Shown one piece after another: positions 26,997-38,800 of a stretch of 64,000 bases of DNA (position 1 is the stretch's first letter; each line of letters begins with the position of its first letter). The notes under the pieces are model-generated. The model did not search any database. It was given only the letters and a program-made list of their open reading frames with translations, and was not told the DNA's origin. The position numbers and the translations under genes are program-made. The DNA is from Lasioglossum baleicum (taxonomy: Eukaryota > Arthropoda > Insecta > Hymenoptera > Halictidae), in NCBI RefSeq assembly GCF_051020765.1, contig NC_134941.1, positions 15,252,001 to 15,316,000 on the forward strand, written 5' to 3'.

Positions 26997-28852
26997 TTAT
27001 CTTAGAATGTGTACAGCCGAAACTAGAACTCCATCTTCTCGTCTGCAAAGTAACGAATATACTGCGGATGTAATTAAACATTTAATTAACAACATAACGG
27101 GATACGTACCGCTTTCTTTAATTTTTTGCCCCTTTCTCTCATTCTCCAGGTTCCAGATGAATTCCCGAAAGAGTCGCATCGATTTATTTAGACTGGTCTT
27201 CTTGTAGTCTTTAATTCTCGTTGCATTTAAGTCGTAGGTCTCCTGCGCCGCTTTATCTTTCGCATCGTACTCGTTTATTTCTTCTATCAACGTTACGATG
27301 GTTGGAACACTGTCTGGTTGGAATTTGTCGACTGTGTTCGCTGTGAATGGTATGCAAACCTTGCCGGTTTTTGGATGTACGCAGAATGGAGATTTTAGAA
27401 GATGGTTCATCCCTTTACTGACGTTTATGTCCAGCCTTGGGTAAGAGTACTGTATCATTACTTCTTCGATTAGGTGACGGTACTGGAACCACTTCTTGTC
27501 CCCCTAAAAATATACGTCAAAATGTATTTACCGAAGAAAAAACGGCAAAAAAATTGACTTTACCAAACACATTTTTGACTGTATATTTGATAATCATAGT
27601 AATGGTTATCTACCCCTGTTTTCTTGCTATGGATGTACTTCACGAAGACGTTCCACCTGTCCTTGCTAGAGTTGCATTCACCAAAAAGATCCATTAGCTC
27701 CTGTTTGTCTTCCTCGTCTGCGATAATCTGCAGGAACTTGTTCACGCCATCTTCTGTGCCCAATATATTCTGCTCTTCTATGCAGAAAGGCACAAAGATA
27801 GGTTCTATCGTCTCCAGTGCGCGTCTGAAAACCAAGCAATTACAATTTCTGTGACAAACTATTTTTAAATAGGAGGAAACTCTGTTGGATTCTACTTTAC
27901 GTACTTAATAGAGTGGTGAATTTTATCTCCGAGTAGATTCACTCTCTTTTTCATATACCCTCCACCCTCTATGATCTGCAGATATTCTGCCACAGCGCCA
28001 CGCTCGTAGGAAGACAGACTACGCGCTCCAGGATCGCATACCCAACAATGTATACCTCTTCTGCCAGAGAAGATCCACAGAATATGTTTGTACCCGAAAT
28101 CCACTGAAGAAATCAAGTTCTATTTTAACTCTGAAACATTGCCAAAATCGTTGTCACTTTATTTTACTTACATCTCAGAGCGCTGTCCAGAATTTTACAA
28201 GCAAGCGCCATAAACTTCCAGCACTTGGAACAGATATCTGTGCCGCTGCAACAGGTTCTGACTTCGTCGTAGTCTGTCATATCTATGTCGAAGACAAGTT
28301 CTTTCTCCACTGGCTGAAAATTTGAGCCCTTTTTCTGGTCCTTCGGGCTGAACACAAAAAAATTAACAACCTATCCAATATCAACGTCGTTGATAACTAA
28401 TCTGCAGATCTTTATGCATTTATAGCATATATATATTTTTTTGAACATAAAAGAAAACATATATAAATAGTAACGAACATTAATGACATCTTAATGATGA
28501 TTAATGACGTAATCCATGAAATTTAGAATTTGCATAAAAACTTACTAATAGTTGTACACTGCACCAATATCGATCTTAAAAGGACTCAATCTCTTGATTT
28601 CAAATTCCAAGTCCTTGACACTGTTGAAAGACTGGTATCTGATGTAAATATCGTCTCGCAGAGTAAAAGAAAATTCTCTGCGAGTAAATATGCTTACTGG
28701 AAGAAGAATCCATTTGTTAATCGTCTTGTTTATAAAATTAAATTGACTGACATACCATTGCCATAACTCAGCCATCGATAGTAATCACGGAATGGGAACA
28801 ATCTAGCGTAGTAAGTCGGCAGTAAGTCAGCTAGATTTTTCAAATCTCCCAT
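26997..28852 (-). CDS. PRIM1: DNA primase small catalytic subunit (PRIM1)
   Basis: Makes the RNA primers of DNA replication, together with PRIM2 and DNA polymerase alpha. Exons (minus): 28756-28852, 28546-28696, 28172-28347, 27905-28103, 27614-27824, 26997-27503. These give about 446 residues; the human protein has 420. The start is the ATG of MGDLKNLADLLP, followed by YYARLFPFRDYYRWLSYGN, as in the family. The catalytic motif VFDIDMTDYD (Asp 103 and 105) is present, as are the zinc ligands of CCSGTDICSKC (residues 115-125). SGRRGIHCWVCD and YPRLDINVSKG (Asp 303, third catalytic carboxylate) are intact. The last 35 or so residues, after KIKESG, do not resemble the family C-terminus. A good splice donor (G/GTACGT at 27110/27109) lies exactly there, so the true end may be in another exon. 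Confidence 0.95.
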
Positions 28853-28929
28853 GTTGCCAATTTATTTAATTGTCTTTTAATTTTGAGTGAAAATTCACAG
28901 TTCGAAACACTTTACCGATGTGTGGAAAT

Positions 28930-28940
28930 GGCGGGAAAAT
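28930..28940 (-). promoter_or_regulatory. E2F-type site upstream of PRIM1
   Basis: The plus strand reads GGCGGGAAAAT, so the minus strand gives TTTTCCCGCC, the E2F consensus. It lies about 78 bp before the PRIM1 start codon. PRIM1 is an S-phase gene under E2F control in flies and mammals, so position and identity agree. Binding itself is inferred. Confidence 0.6.
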
Positions 28941-30817
28941 TGCGTTGGCATGAATCAAACAGTTTGGAGATGGTAGCAGTGGTAGCACATGGGTGTGAGC
29001 CGTGAGCAGTGAGCAGCAGTGAGCGCTCTCATAATTCGAGCGTTTCTCCATAGAGGGCAACGAAATTTCAAGTTTCTCGCTAGTTATCGCATTCTGAATC
29101 ATTTGTATATAAGCAGTTCGATTAACAAATACAATCAGCGGGTTTACGAGCAGGCACAAAGGTACTTAGAAGGTACAAGTGTGTTGTGGAACTGAATCCT
29201 AACCTAACAAAATCTAGGTTGATATCTAGGTTTAATTGATAGAATTCTTCTATCATTGAACTAAAACTGGTCTGTTCGCCCTTCTTCCAGTAAAAACAAG
29301 TAAGTGTATTCTCGAAACCCTTTATTTTGCGAACGATGCCACAGTGCGGTACTTTGATAGATATTTGGGACAAAAATTAAAAAATTCGCATAGCGTAGTA
29401 ATAATTTATACTTTTTGTTCGGACTTGTTTGACATGCACTTATCGATGTTTTGGAATACTAAATATTGAAGAATTTTCCATTCTTTTACACTACATAAAT
29501 TTGAAAGAAACAATAAGAGGCATTATTTTATGCATAATGTAAAAATGATATATAAACATATAGAGTCTATATGTATGTCTATGTCTATATATATAAACAT
29601 ATATTACGCGTGTAGAAAACAGATAAATAAATATCAATAAAAAACCAAGTAAATAAATCATTTAAATAAAAACACGTTAATCACCATTCGTACGAGAATT
29701 GTCGTTTCCTAACTCTGAATCAAAAAAATCTAATTCTTGCGGAATATCTTCCGTTAAATTGGATATCAATACATTATACTATATCTTATATCCTCAAGAG
29801 TTAGAATTCAGAGTAAATTTTTATACTGTGGAGTTCATTGATTTGATAAATAAGCAATTGATTAGGACGTGAATGAATTGTGAGATACATTTGACCGTAA
29901 CTTTTTATTTTCTAATGTCGTTACACGTATACTGAATCAAATTTAGAGTGTAGTACCATCAACCCTTTTACATAGTGCAAAAATAGAACGGTTCTATTTT
30001 TGAATAAACATTACTGGTAGGAATGTATCGTTGAACTTATCTAAATAGAAAAGAGAAAACAACGCCTGTCGACAATTCTCACATATATATATATATATAC
30101 GTGTACCCGATCACAATCCGTCGGAAAACGATCACGCTCTGCGTTTTCTTCCACGAATCCCGTCGAATGCAAAATCAAAGGACAAAAAGAAAACTGATTA
30201 ACGTAAGTACAAGCTATTCGAAGAAAAAAGATTCAAACAACGACGAGATACGTTCTCGTTCCGCGTTGCGCGCGCGTGTGTGTGTGTGTATGGTATTTTA
30301 TTTACAATTTCTGATGAGAATAATGTTCTTGGAGTGGGGGGAGGGGCGTGTTTAAGGGCGTGTGTGATTGACCGTGTGTATTTCTATTTATTTATATTTA
30401 TATATATAAAGTAAAAACGAATTCGACGATCGTCACCTATAACTTATCTAACGCAAAAAAGGAATCGAAGATGAGGCGAGGAATATGGTCTCGAGGTCGA
30501 AGATTAATGTCTGAATGCGATTAACGTACAGTATGATACAGTCTTCGTGCCAGGTGTAGTATAACACACACAGCAATTTTCGATTTTTCTAAATATATAT
30601 GTACGTTTCGTACGGTGAAAATGTTCTCGTTCGCCCCGATCCGATCCGCGAACTTCGATCGCGTGATATGATACCGATTTCTGGCCATAATGCAACCCAA
30701 CATTCGCATTCGAACAATTTTCGCATCCTTATCTGGACTCAAATAATTTAAAACGCTTCCGCGGACACAAAGAAATTATATCCAGCTAGAGTACCATACA
30801 GAAATTACTTCTAACTA

Positions 30818-30928
30818 CGCCCAAGTAGCCACAAGTAGCCACGTACGTCCCTAAAACGTACGCAGAATGGCCGTAGGACGTTTGGACGTGAACCGTACGT
30901 TTTAGGGACGTACGTGGCTACTTGGGCG
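30818..30928. repeat. Near-perfect long hairpin, MITE-like or structured RNA
   Basis: The right arm (30894-30928, 35 bp) begins CGTACGTTTTAGGGACGTAC. Its exact reverse complement makes up the left arm (30818-30862), except that the left arm carries a 10 bp tandem duplication of AAGTAGCCAC. The loop is 31 bp (30863-30893). Short direct repeats of CACAAAGAAAT flank it at about 30767, 30933 and 30958. It lies in the probable 3' untranslated region of the CREB3L gene. No open frame is involved. Confidence 0.85.
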
Positions 30929-32864
30929 GTAGCACAAAGAAATTATTTCTACGAGCACCACAAAGAAATCGTTTCACACACAGAATGCCATGAAGAAGCT
31001 ACATTAAAAATTTCATAAAATCATTGAAACACAGTACAATTTTATCAGACTGCGAATTATATGCATGTATAACAAAAATGACTAGCTGCATTTTGAAAGA
31101 GTCGAAAGACTAAAACAATAATTTTATTATCCGTAGCTTATTAAAATTATTTGAGAAAGAAGTAAATGATAAAATTGAGAAAAATGAGTACGATCGTCTG
31201 AAGTACAGCGACAATTATCAGAAAGAGTCGATACGTTTTTTATTTTGGTCTCGGCCTATAAAAACCTTTAAAATCGATTCCTCATCGAACTATAGCCCGC
31301 TAAAAATGCGAGCTTATAAAAATGTGCAGTCTATCGATATCGAGATAAATAACACAATGTAAAATTGAAGAGAGTAATATCTTCGTAAAACGGATATCAT
31401 TGTGCATTATAGCCAGTGAAGTATAGTCTGCGGTAGCCCCAGCTCCGGGAAAAGTATGAAACGAAACTCATCCTTCAGCTAATCAAGAAATCTATCACTC
31501 GTTAAAAGGATGGGAACGTATTATTTATGCTACAGATTTTCGTATGTATGTGTATCTTAGAAACGAATTATCGTCGACGAATGATCTGCTCATGGTCTGC
31601 CATACAATTTTTCCGTGGAACATTGTCTTTCTAATATGGTAGACCACGCATGTACATATATAAATTGTATTCTTTTAAAGTTAAGCTACAATAGGTATAT
31701 ATTTATTATATATGTATGTATAATATATATATATATATATATCTCTGTGTGTCAGTGTTTTACGATATTCCTATTATATGTATAGTAACTATGTACAAAT
31801 ATCTTTTACCATCGGCAACAGCAATAATAATTGTAAAACTCTCGTAATAAATTCTCCTTATAAATAGATAAATCCTTAAATATCGTTCAATCGATAAAAA
31901 CTCTTGGAAAAATTCACCTAAAAACGATCGGTCCCGGGTATCCTTGCGGCCCTCGACTAACAAGCCAACGAAGATCACCTTTTCGTGAAATGTCGATGAA
32001 TGAGAGCATGATTCATGACAGGAAAAACGTGCAAGTAGCTTCGGTATCTTCCCTAAGTTTCCAAAAGATTTTTCTCGTTAACCCCTTGCCTAACCATTTC
32101 ACATCAATTTTAAACCAATACAAAATAGTATGATTTAATATAATACAGTAAATATTCTATGGGCGCAAGAAGGTTGTTACACGGTGGATGCAACAAGAAC
32201 CTCCTCGAGGACCTTGGGTCTTGGGTACATCGGATATTTACTGTAATTTGGAAATCAAATTATGCAAGGGCAAGGGATTAAAATCGCATTCGGCGCGAAA
32301 AAGAAAATCGAATGAAAGCGCAGAAGAACCCTCGATGGATCTCTGCGAAGATTCGCGACGCGAAAATCGGATGAAAATGTCTCGAAGGGAGCCTAGTTCT
32401 TCGATGCGTGGACCGAAAGTTAGGACGATCGATGCTGTTTCTAAACCGCCCAACAATCTCTCCCGGGTTTTTCATCGATTAGAAAATTCGGCCCGGAAAC
32501 GCCACGGAGAAAACGCTGCCATTACGTTCGTGTCGAAGCTGCGATACAATTGAAAACTGAAAGAGCGTCGATCAGAATAACGAACAAAAGCTGATTTAGC
32601 AAATTCTGGTGCAAACACTTGCACGATAAAACAATAGAGAAAAATTTGTTAGACATCGTTTTGTCCAGAGTGGATTAAACCAGACTGGAAATGTTCTACT
32701 CGAACTTAGCCCGAAACAGAAGATGCAGATTTCCGAAGTGTGCAACATTTGGTTTTTCGTTGATCTTCGCTTTCGCCGCAGCTCGAACAAGAACGCGCTT
32801 CACCTCCAGAGTTCGGAGGTTGAAAAAACGTCGAAAAGAACACGTGGTCGCGTCAAATTCCCCG

Positions 32865-35800
32865 TTATTGTTCCTGGGGGACTTTCAGGAGGACAGTTCT
32901 GGTGCCCTCGGAGTCCGAGATGTTGATCTTTAGCTCGTTGGTTAATGCTTCGAGCTTGTCCAGCATTTTGCCATTTTTCTGCCCGCCAGGATTAGGCGGG
33001 GGCCAAACGTCGTCCAAGGGTGGCTCGATGTACTTCCGACCAGATTTCAAAATCGTGCCCTCCTGTCTCCCGCAGAGCGTGCCCCCAACATGATCAGAAG
33101 ATGAAACGCATTTTGGAGCCGGTTCCGTGTCCAGGCGAGGACGTTTGTAAAGCGGCGGCTGGATCACCGGGCTGTAGTCGTGATCCAGCAGTCCCTCGAC
33201 CTCCTGCAGCAATTCCTCGCCGTATTGCTGCAGCTCTTCATCCATCAGCTGCTTTGTGTACAGTAGCGTTCGCGAGCGACCTGAAAAAACATTTCATGAG
33301 CATTTTTAAGAATTTTAAATTGGGACGCTGCGCGAACGAGAATTCTGTTCGAAATTCTATCTATTAATCACAGAGGTATATCGAATGATACAATTTTGAA
33401 TAGGATGTAGATGACTTGAAGGAGTTAGCAGAATAATTGCAGAAGAAGTGGAAGTTGCAGGTTTAGGCGAATATTGTGTCATCCACACGAGAACGATACA
33501 TCGATCGTTCGTGAAGTATTCAAAGCTCAGCATTACAAATCAATTGAACTTTCGGATACCGTTATGCAGATAAAAATATCAATCCCGCAAAAAAACAAAT
33601 TATAAGATAATAATAGCAAGATCTCTTGCTTCCCTCGTGCCGCGCGATTTGCTTTTTAGAACTCGTCGTGCACCATCGACTCACGTATTTTTTTCCAATT
33701 TGCACTAATGGAAATATCGACCGTTTACTAATGCGATTATTGCTGATCTAAACGGTAAAGTGTAAAAAAAATAGAAAAGAGGTCGCAGTTGCAGAGATCG
33801 TGCTCGAAGCAATTTCGACGATGCAGTTATCGTGTTTACGCGTACGCCGTTATCATCGCCACAAACCAATTAACTTGGATAGTGGTTACACTGTCGTTAA
33901 TCGTTCTTTAGCGCGTACAGTGTTTGATTAAGAGCCGATGCGTCCTACGTGTATTTCGTAACCGAGCTGGAAAACTGGTTACGATGCGTCTCGCGTACGA
34001 GTCACCGCGCGCGCGCGGTCCCCTAAAACTACTAACGTTTGAATTTTAACCGAGTTCATTGACACCTGGGGAGGGAACTCGTGCCTTCTAAAATTCCTGA
34101 AGGCTGTCGGGACAGGTATAATTCCCTGGTCGAACTTCGAAGGTGACTGGGTTACGTCACAGGGAATCGGAATCATTCTGCGATGCGAACCTCGCTTTTC
34201 ATTTTTTACGAGCATGGTTTGCAACAAAGAGATCCGAAAAAATTCTCTGAAATGCGCCTTAGAATCCAAAATATGTCGCATTTTTCTCGGAATTTTAGAG
34301 CGCATCAAAGGCCGAAAAACGCATGGAAAAGCGCGAAATCTAATTTACGGAGAGGGGTTTTTCTTGGTCAGCTTTCTAGAATGTATTGTATCGAATTTTG
34401 ATCGAAGAGAAACTTCATTCCATTAATTACAATTTACGGTCGCCTAAAAATACAATTTCACAATGATTACTTCCGTTAAAATGTACTTCAATTAATCGAG
34501 TTGTAATCCTCGACAGAAAAAAAGATAAATTCGTATTTTATTGCTTCGTTAACATAAGTTGCGCATGTTTCAATTGAATTGTAATTATATCAGAGAGGAA
34601 AGCTTGCTCTCGACGATTACCAGCAACTGGACGGGAACATCAGATTATAAATGTATATTTTACTACATCGCTATAGCGCAAACGAATCGATAAACTTGTA
34701 ATGCTGGAGGAAGAAGGCTGCAGATCGATAAATGGCAGTCAAAGCGACACAAGACTGCACAGGCATATTTTATTGCTCGACGAGGGTGCGTCTGTATCGA
34801 TCGATTCATAATCCTCGAGAAAGTGGTTGTTAAGATCGACGAGATGAATCGTTCGAGCTGTTGGAAAGGATCGGAGCTTTCCTGGCCTCGTTTAGAAAGT
34901 AGCTGGGCAACTTCTGCTCGATCTCACAGCCTGCTCCGGTTTCGACATACCGGTGTTTAATATCGAGCACCAATAGCTATGTACTTCGCTTTCGAAATTT
35001 TTCGTGTTTACCCCCGTTATCAATATCTATTGCACGTATTCGACAATATCTCCAACGACCAGCGAACCTTGGGTTGAACAGAAACAGACTGTGACACGTG
35101 TTGACGACCTCGAGGAGCTTTTCAACCGTCATCAAATGAAATTTCGATGACTCTTTCCGATCGAGAACCTTTGATCGTTCGATTCGTCGAATCGCGATAC
35201 AGCGAGGAACAAAAATCAATGTCGCAATCTGAAATCCCGCTGATACCGTTATCGCTATTATTTTTCCGTGGCGCAATTCGAACGCGGCCGGCTCTCGCGC
35301 GGCGGCCGGCTCTCGCGCGGAATTCGCTGCGACACTATTTTTGAAAAGCGCGAATGCTAATCGATGCATGAATCATTTCCACCGAGAGCTAGGATTCCCC
35401 TCCACGGGGAATGAATATCTCGCTCGTTTATACATAGAACCAAGCGTATTTATAGCGAGCAACTTGCTTGCCTTAGGTCAGGTTGAAGCTATTTGTAAAC
35501 CTTATGTTTATTTATTTGTATTTGTTGCTCGACAATTGGGCCGGAAGCACGCGACGGTAAAGAAAGAACTAAATTTTATATTTCGATCGAAAGCACCGTG
35601 GTCAGAAGTAAATAGTTGATTCTAGAAAGACAAGCAAGGGTGAAAATCCTTCTGGTGTCCAGTGTTTTAAAAAGTAATCGGGATTAAGAGCCGATGGTTA
35701 CGTAAAGTGATCATCTAACGTCACTCAATTATCTGGGGTTACCTAATCGCGACTCATGATAATGAATACGCGTCGATGTCGATCTGTTTGATAATCGTGC

Positions 35801-38800
35801 CTCTCCGTGTCTCCCGAGAGCACATTGCTCACGCGAACAATACCAAAACGGTGTAAAGTGTAAATTGTATGTCGGCCAACAAAAGAGTTCGCTATCGACG
35901 TGTCGAGGACGACCAGTTATCATTTTCCTACGCATTTACAGAAACCACGAGTTATCGCCTCGAGGCTCGGTGTCTGAATATGTAAGTTTTAATTGATGGG
36001 AGAACAATGGGTTCTTTTGAGTCCCGTTAAGAACAGTTTCAACCCATAGATGCATGGATTCCAGGAATGAGATCATTGTTCTTTCATTCCTCTACAGTTA
36101 TTGCTAGACTGTGGATTTGTGGCAACTCGACGAAAGAAAAATATTAAAAGAGTTAAAAAATAGCGATGTACTGTTTCCTGGTTATTAACGCTAAAATGGC
36201 TAAAACTTTGAATAGGTGCATCGCTTTTAGTGAAAAATAGTCCGAACCCCCGTATCGACGATCACGCGCGGCGTCGATAGAGAACAAGTTTAAAAGCGAG
36301 CTAATAAAAACGTGGTAAAAAGCACCTGGTTATTTGCGACTCTCGTTTGTAATTATCGTGACACGATACGTGAAATTTTACTTCCAAATACTCGTCACTG
36401 TCACGTAAAAAGAAGAAAAATGATAGCGGTTCATGATTTCGTTCGTCGAACGAGTAAAAACCAGCGCGACGGTTGCTCGCAACATGGGCGAGAGATCGAG
36501 AAGCAGCAAACCACAGGACGTGAAAGCCAAAGCGAAAAAGAAGAAAAAAGAAAGGAATACACTGCAGGGCTGTGCCTTTCACAATCGGATGGGGTTCAAT
36601 GTTCCTCTGGCCGGGCCAGGGAGCGCTATCAACCCATTCAGCTCGCGTAACCGCTAATATAACGGTCCGAAAAGGTTCGGCGAGCTCGTGACAGTCGTCC
36701 GGCTTCGGACAAGTTCAACAGTCTCTCGGATCTGACCGTTTTGCTTAATAGGAGAATTATTCCGACACTAGCGTCAAATATACTCCCGGAATGGCTACGA
36801 TATTGTAAAAGTAATCTCTAATCGCGTCAGGCTCATTCGGCATCGTTGAAAAATGTTGGAAAGTCAAGAAGAAGCTCCAACTTGCAACTATTCAACCGAA
36901 AAAAAAGAACGAAAGGAGAGGGTACAGCAAAGAGTTGAGAAAGGGTAATCCCGTTGCAAACGAAGAATGGTTCCACTTACCAGCCAACGGAGGCATTTTC
37001 TCAGGCTGCTCCTGTTCCTGTGCGAGCTCGTTGCTGGAATTGGAGTGCGGCCGCAGATTCGGAACAGCGACCAGGGCCAATGAGAGCAGCAAAACCATCA
37101 GACAGGTAGCCGGCTGTGCGCTCTTGTTGCCCTTTTGCAGCAACGCCTGCAGCCTCTTCAGTTGCCCGGCCAGACTCTGATTCTGCGACTGTAACGCCTT
37201 GATCCTCTTCAGCAGGGTCATGTTCTCTTCCGTACACTGCTTCACCCGATCCTCCAATCCGTCCACGTATTCCTTTTTCCTCTTCCGGGAGTCCTGAGCC
37301 GAGATTTTGTTGCGGATCTTGCGCCTGATCCTCTTCAGCTCTCTCTCTTCGTGTTTCGTCAAAGGATAATGCGACGGCAGCGTGATTCCCTCTTTTTGGA
37401 GGAGACGTTTCTCTTCCGCGTTCAGCTTTAGTCTTGGATAAGGGGAGTCGGACTCTGAGACCTCGTCGCTGGAGTTGCAACCTTTCTCGCTACTCGAATC
37501 GTCCTGCTTGATCGTCATCTGTACGGAAACACCGTAACAATTCTTTAGAAAACTTTTTACCCCGAAGTTGGGCTTGAAACGATTCTAAAAATATTCATTT
37601 ACAAAAGACACAGCTAAATCGACTAAAGACAGAACATTATTTTGAACGTACCTGGACCGGTTTGTTGATGATGTTGGCCTGATTGATCTTGAAGCCTTTC
37701 AGGTTCCTCGCCTGCGACGCGTTAATGATCTTGATTGTCCTAACATCCTTCATATCCTTCAAGCTCACCGGCAGAAGAATCGATCTAGGATTCCCGGAGC
37801 CCATAGGCGTCACTCGTATCAATTGTCTAATATTTCGTTTCCCGTTGCACGCGATATTGCGCACATTTAAAGCATTGTTCTCCTGCGGCGCGGTCTGCAC
37901 CTGCTGCTTCTGTATTTTATCTAAAATTAAAAGCATTCCTTTCTGCAACGGAAGTTTGCCTGCACTGGTCTGTCTAAAAGCCAAGGTTTCGTTCTCTAAA
38001 TGCCGATCGATTCGAACTACTATCTCCGAGACCTTGAGCGCGTTTTAGTAGCTACTATCTAGTCGCTTCGATTCCGATGCGTTTGGAGAAACACGCGACA
38101 TCTGTTCAAACGCCGTTCATCTGGCAAACAACTTGGTCATTATCTGCTGCTTCTAGCAGACAAACAACCGAGTCTGAACAATATCTACGGACTAGTAATT
38201 AAAACACTTTTCACACTTTACAAATGCCATTTTCACACAACAGAAAATGTCTAAAATCTTCAGAGAACTACCCCCACAAATGAACCAAGTTAAATTAACC
38301 AAATTACTCATCCGAATTGTGGTCTCAACAAACCCAGAAAATCATTTGTTCCTCTGAAACAATGCTACCTCGAAAGCTATAATGATTCAAATCCTCGCTT
38401 ACCTAAATCGACGACCGGCATCTCCGCAACGACGGTCGCGTTGGCATCAGCCAAGGTATTATTAGGGTTCACGACAGCCACCAAGGTGTGCTCCACATCC
38501 ATCTCTTCGGCAAGGTCTGTCGCAGGTGAACCAATGTTCGAACTGACCACCGATCTAATCGGACTGTCCACACTGCCCATCGATTGGATCGGACTGTCCA
38601 TCGAGTCGAAGTCCATAAAGTTCTGAGGGCTGTTCATATCCGAGTTGCTGATTTCCAGCTGATCCTCTTTGATAGGTAGCAGAGGACTCAATTGTTGCTC
38701 GCAGGAGAGGCTGAGCGCGCTAGAGAGTCCACTATCCGAGGACGAGGACGGAATTGTGTCCAGGTCATTTTCCATCAGGCTGATGTGATTGCCCCCCAGC

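Larger units (their letters stand above)
28853..32864. other. PRIM1 promoter and CREB3L 3' flank / 3' UTR, A+T-rich
   Basis: No coding region is supported. Bases just above 28,852 are the PRIM1 leader and promoter. The part left of 32,865 is probably CREB3L 3' untranslated region, but its end cannot be placed: several minus-strand AATAAA-like signals occur, for example near 29,620-29,645. It contains (AT)n tracts at 30,082-30,099 and about 31,719-31,742, a GT-rich tract near 30,270-30,288 and the large hairpin at 30,818. A 121-codon plus frame at 32,188-32,553 is basic and Ser-rich and has no recognised domain. Confidence 0.55.

Noticed and set aside
29122..29373. 83-codon minus frame upstream of PRIM1
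   Set aside because: Begins with TTG rather than ATG and cannot be joined in frame to PRIM1, whose start is already well supported.
32188..32553. 121-codon plus-strand frame in the CREB3L 3' flank
   Set aside because: Polar, basic composition with no homologue recognised; probably antisense chance in a 3' UTR.
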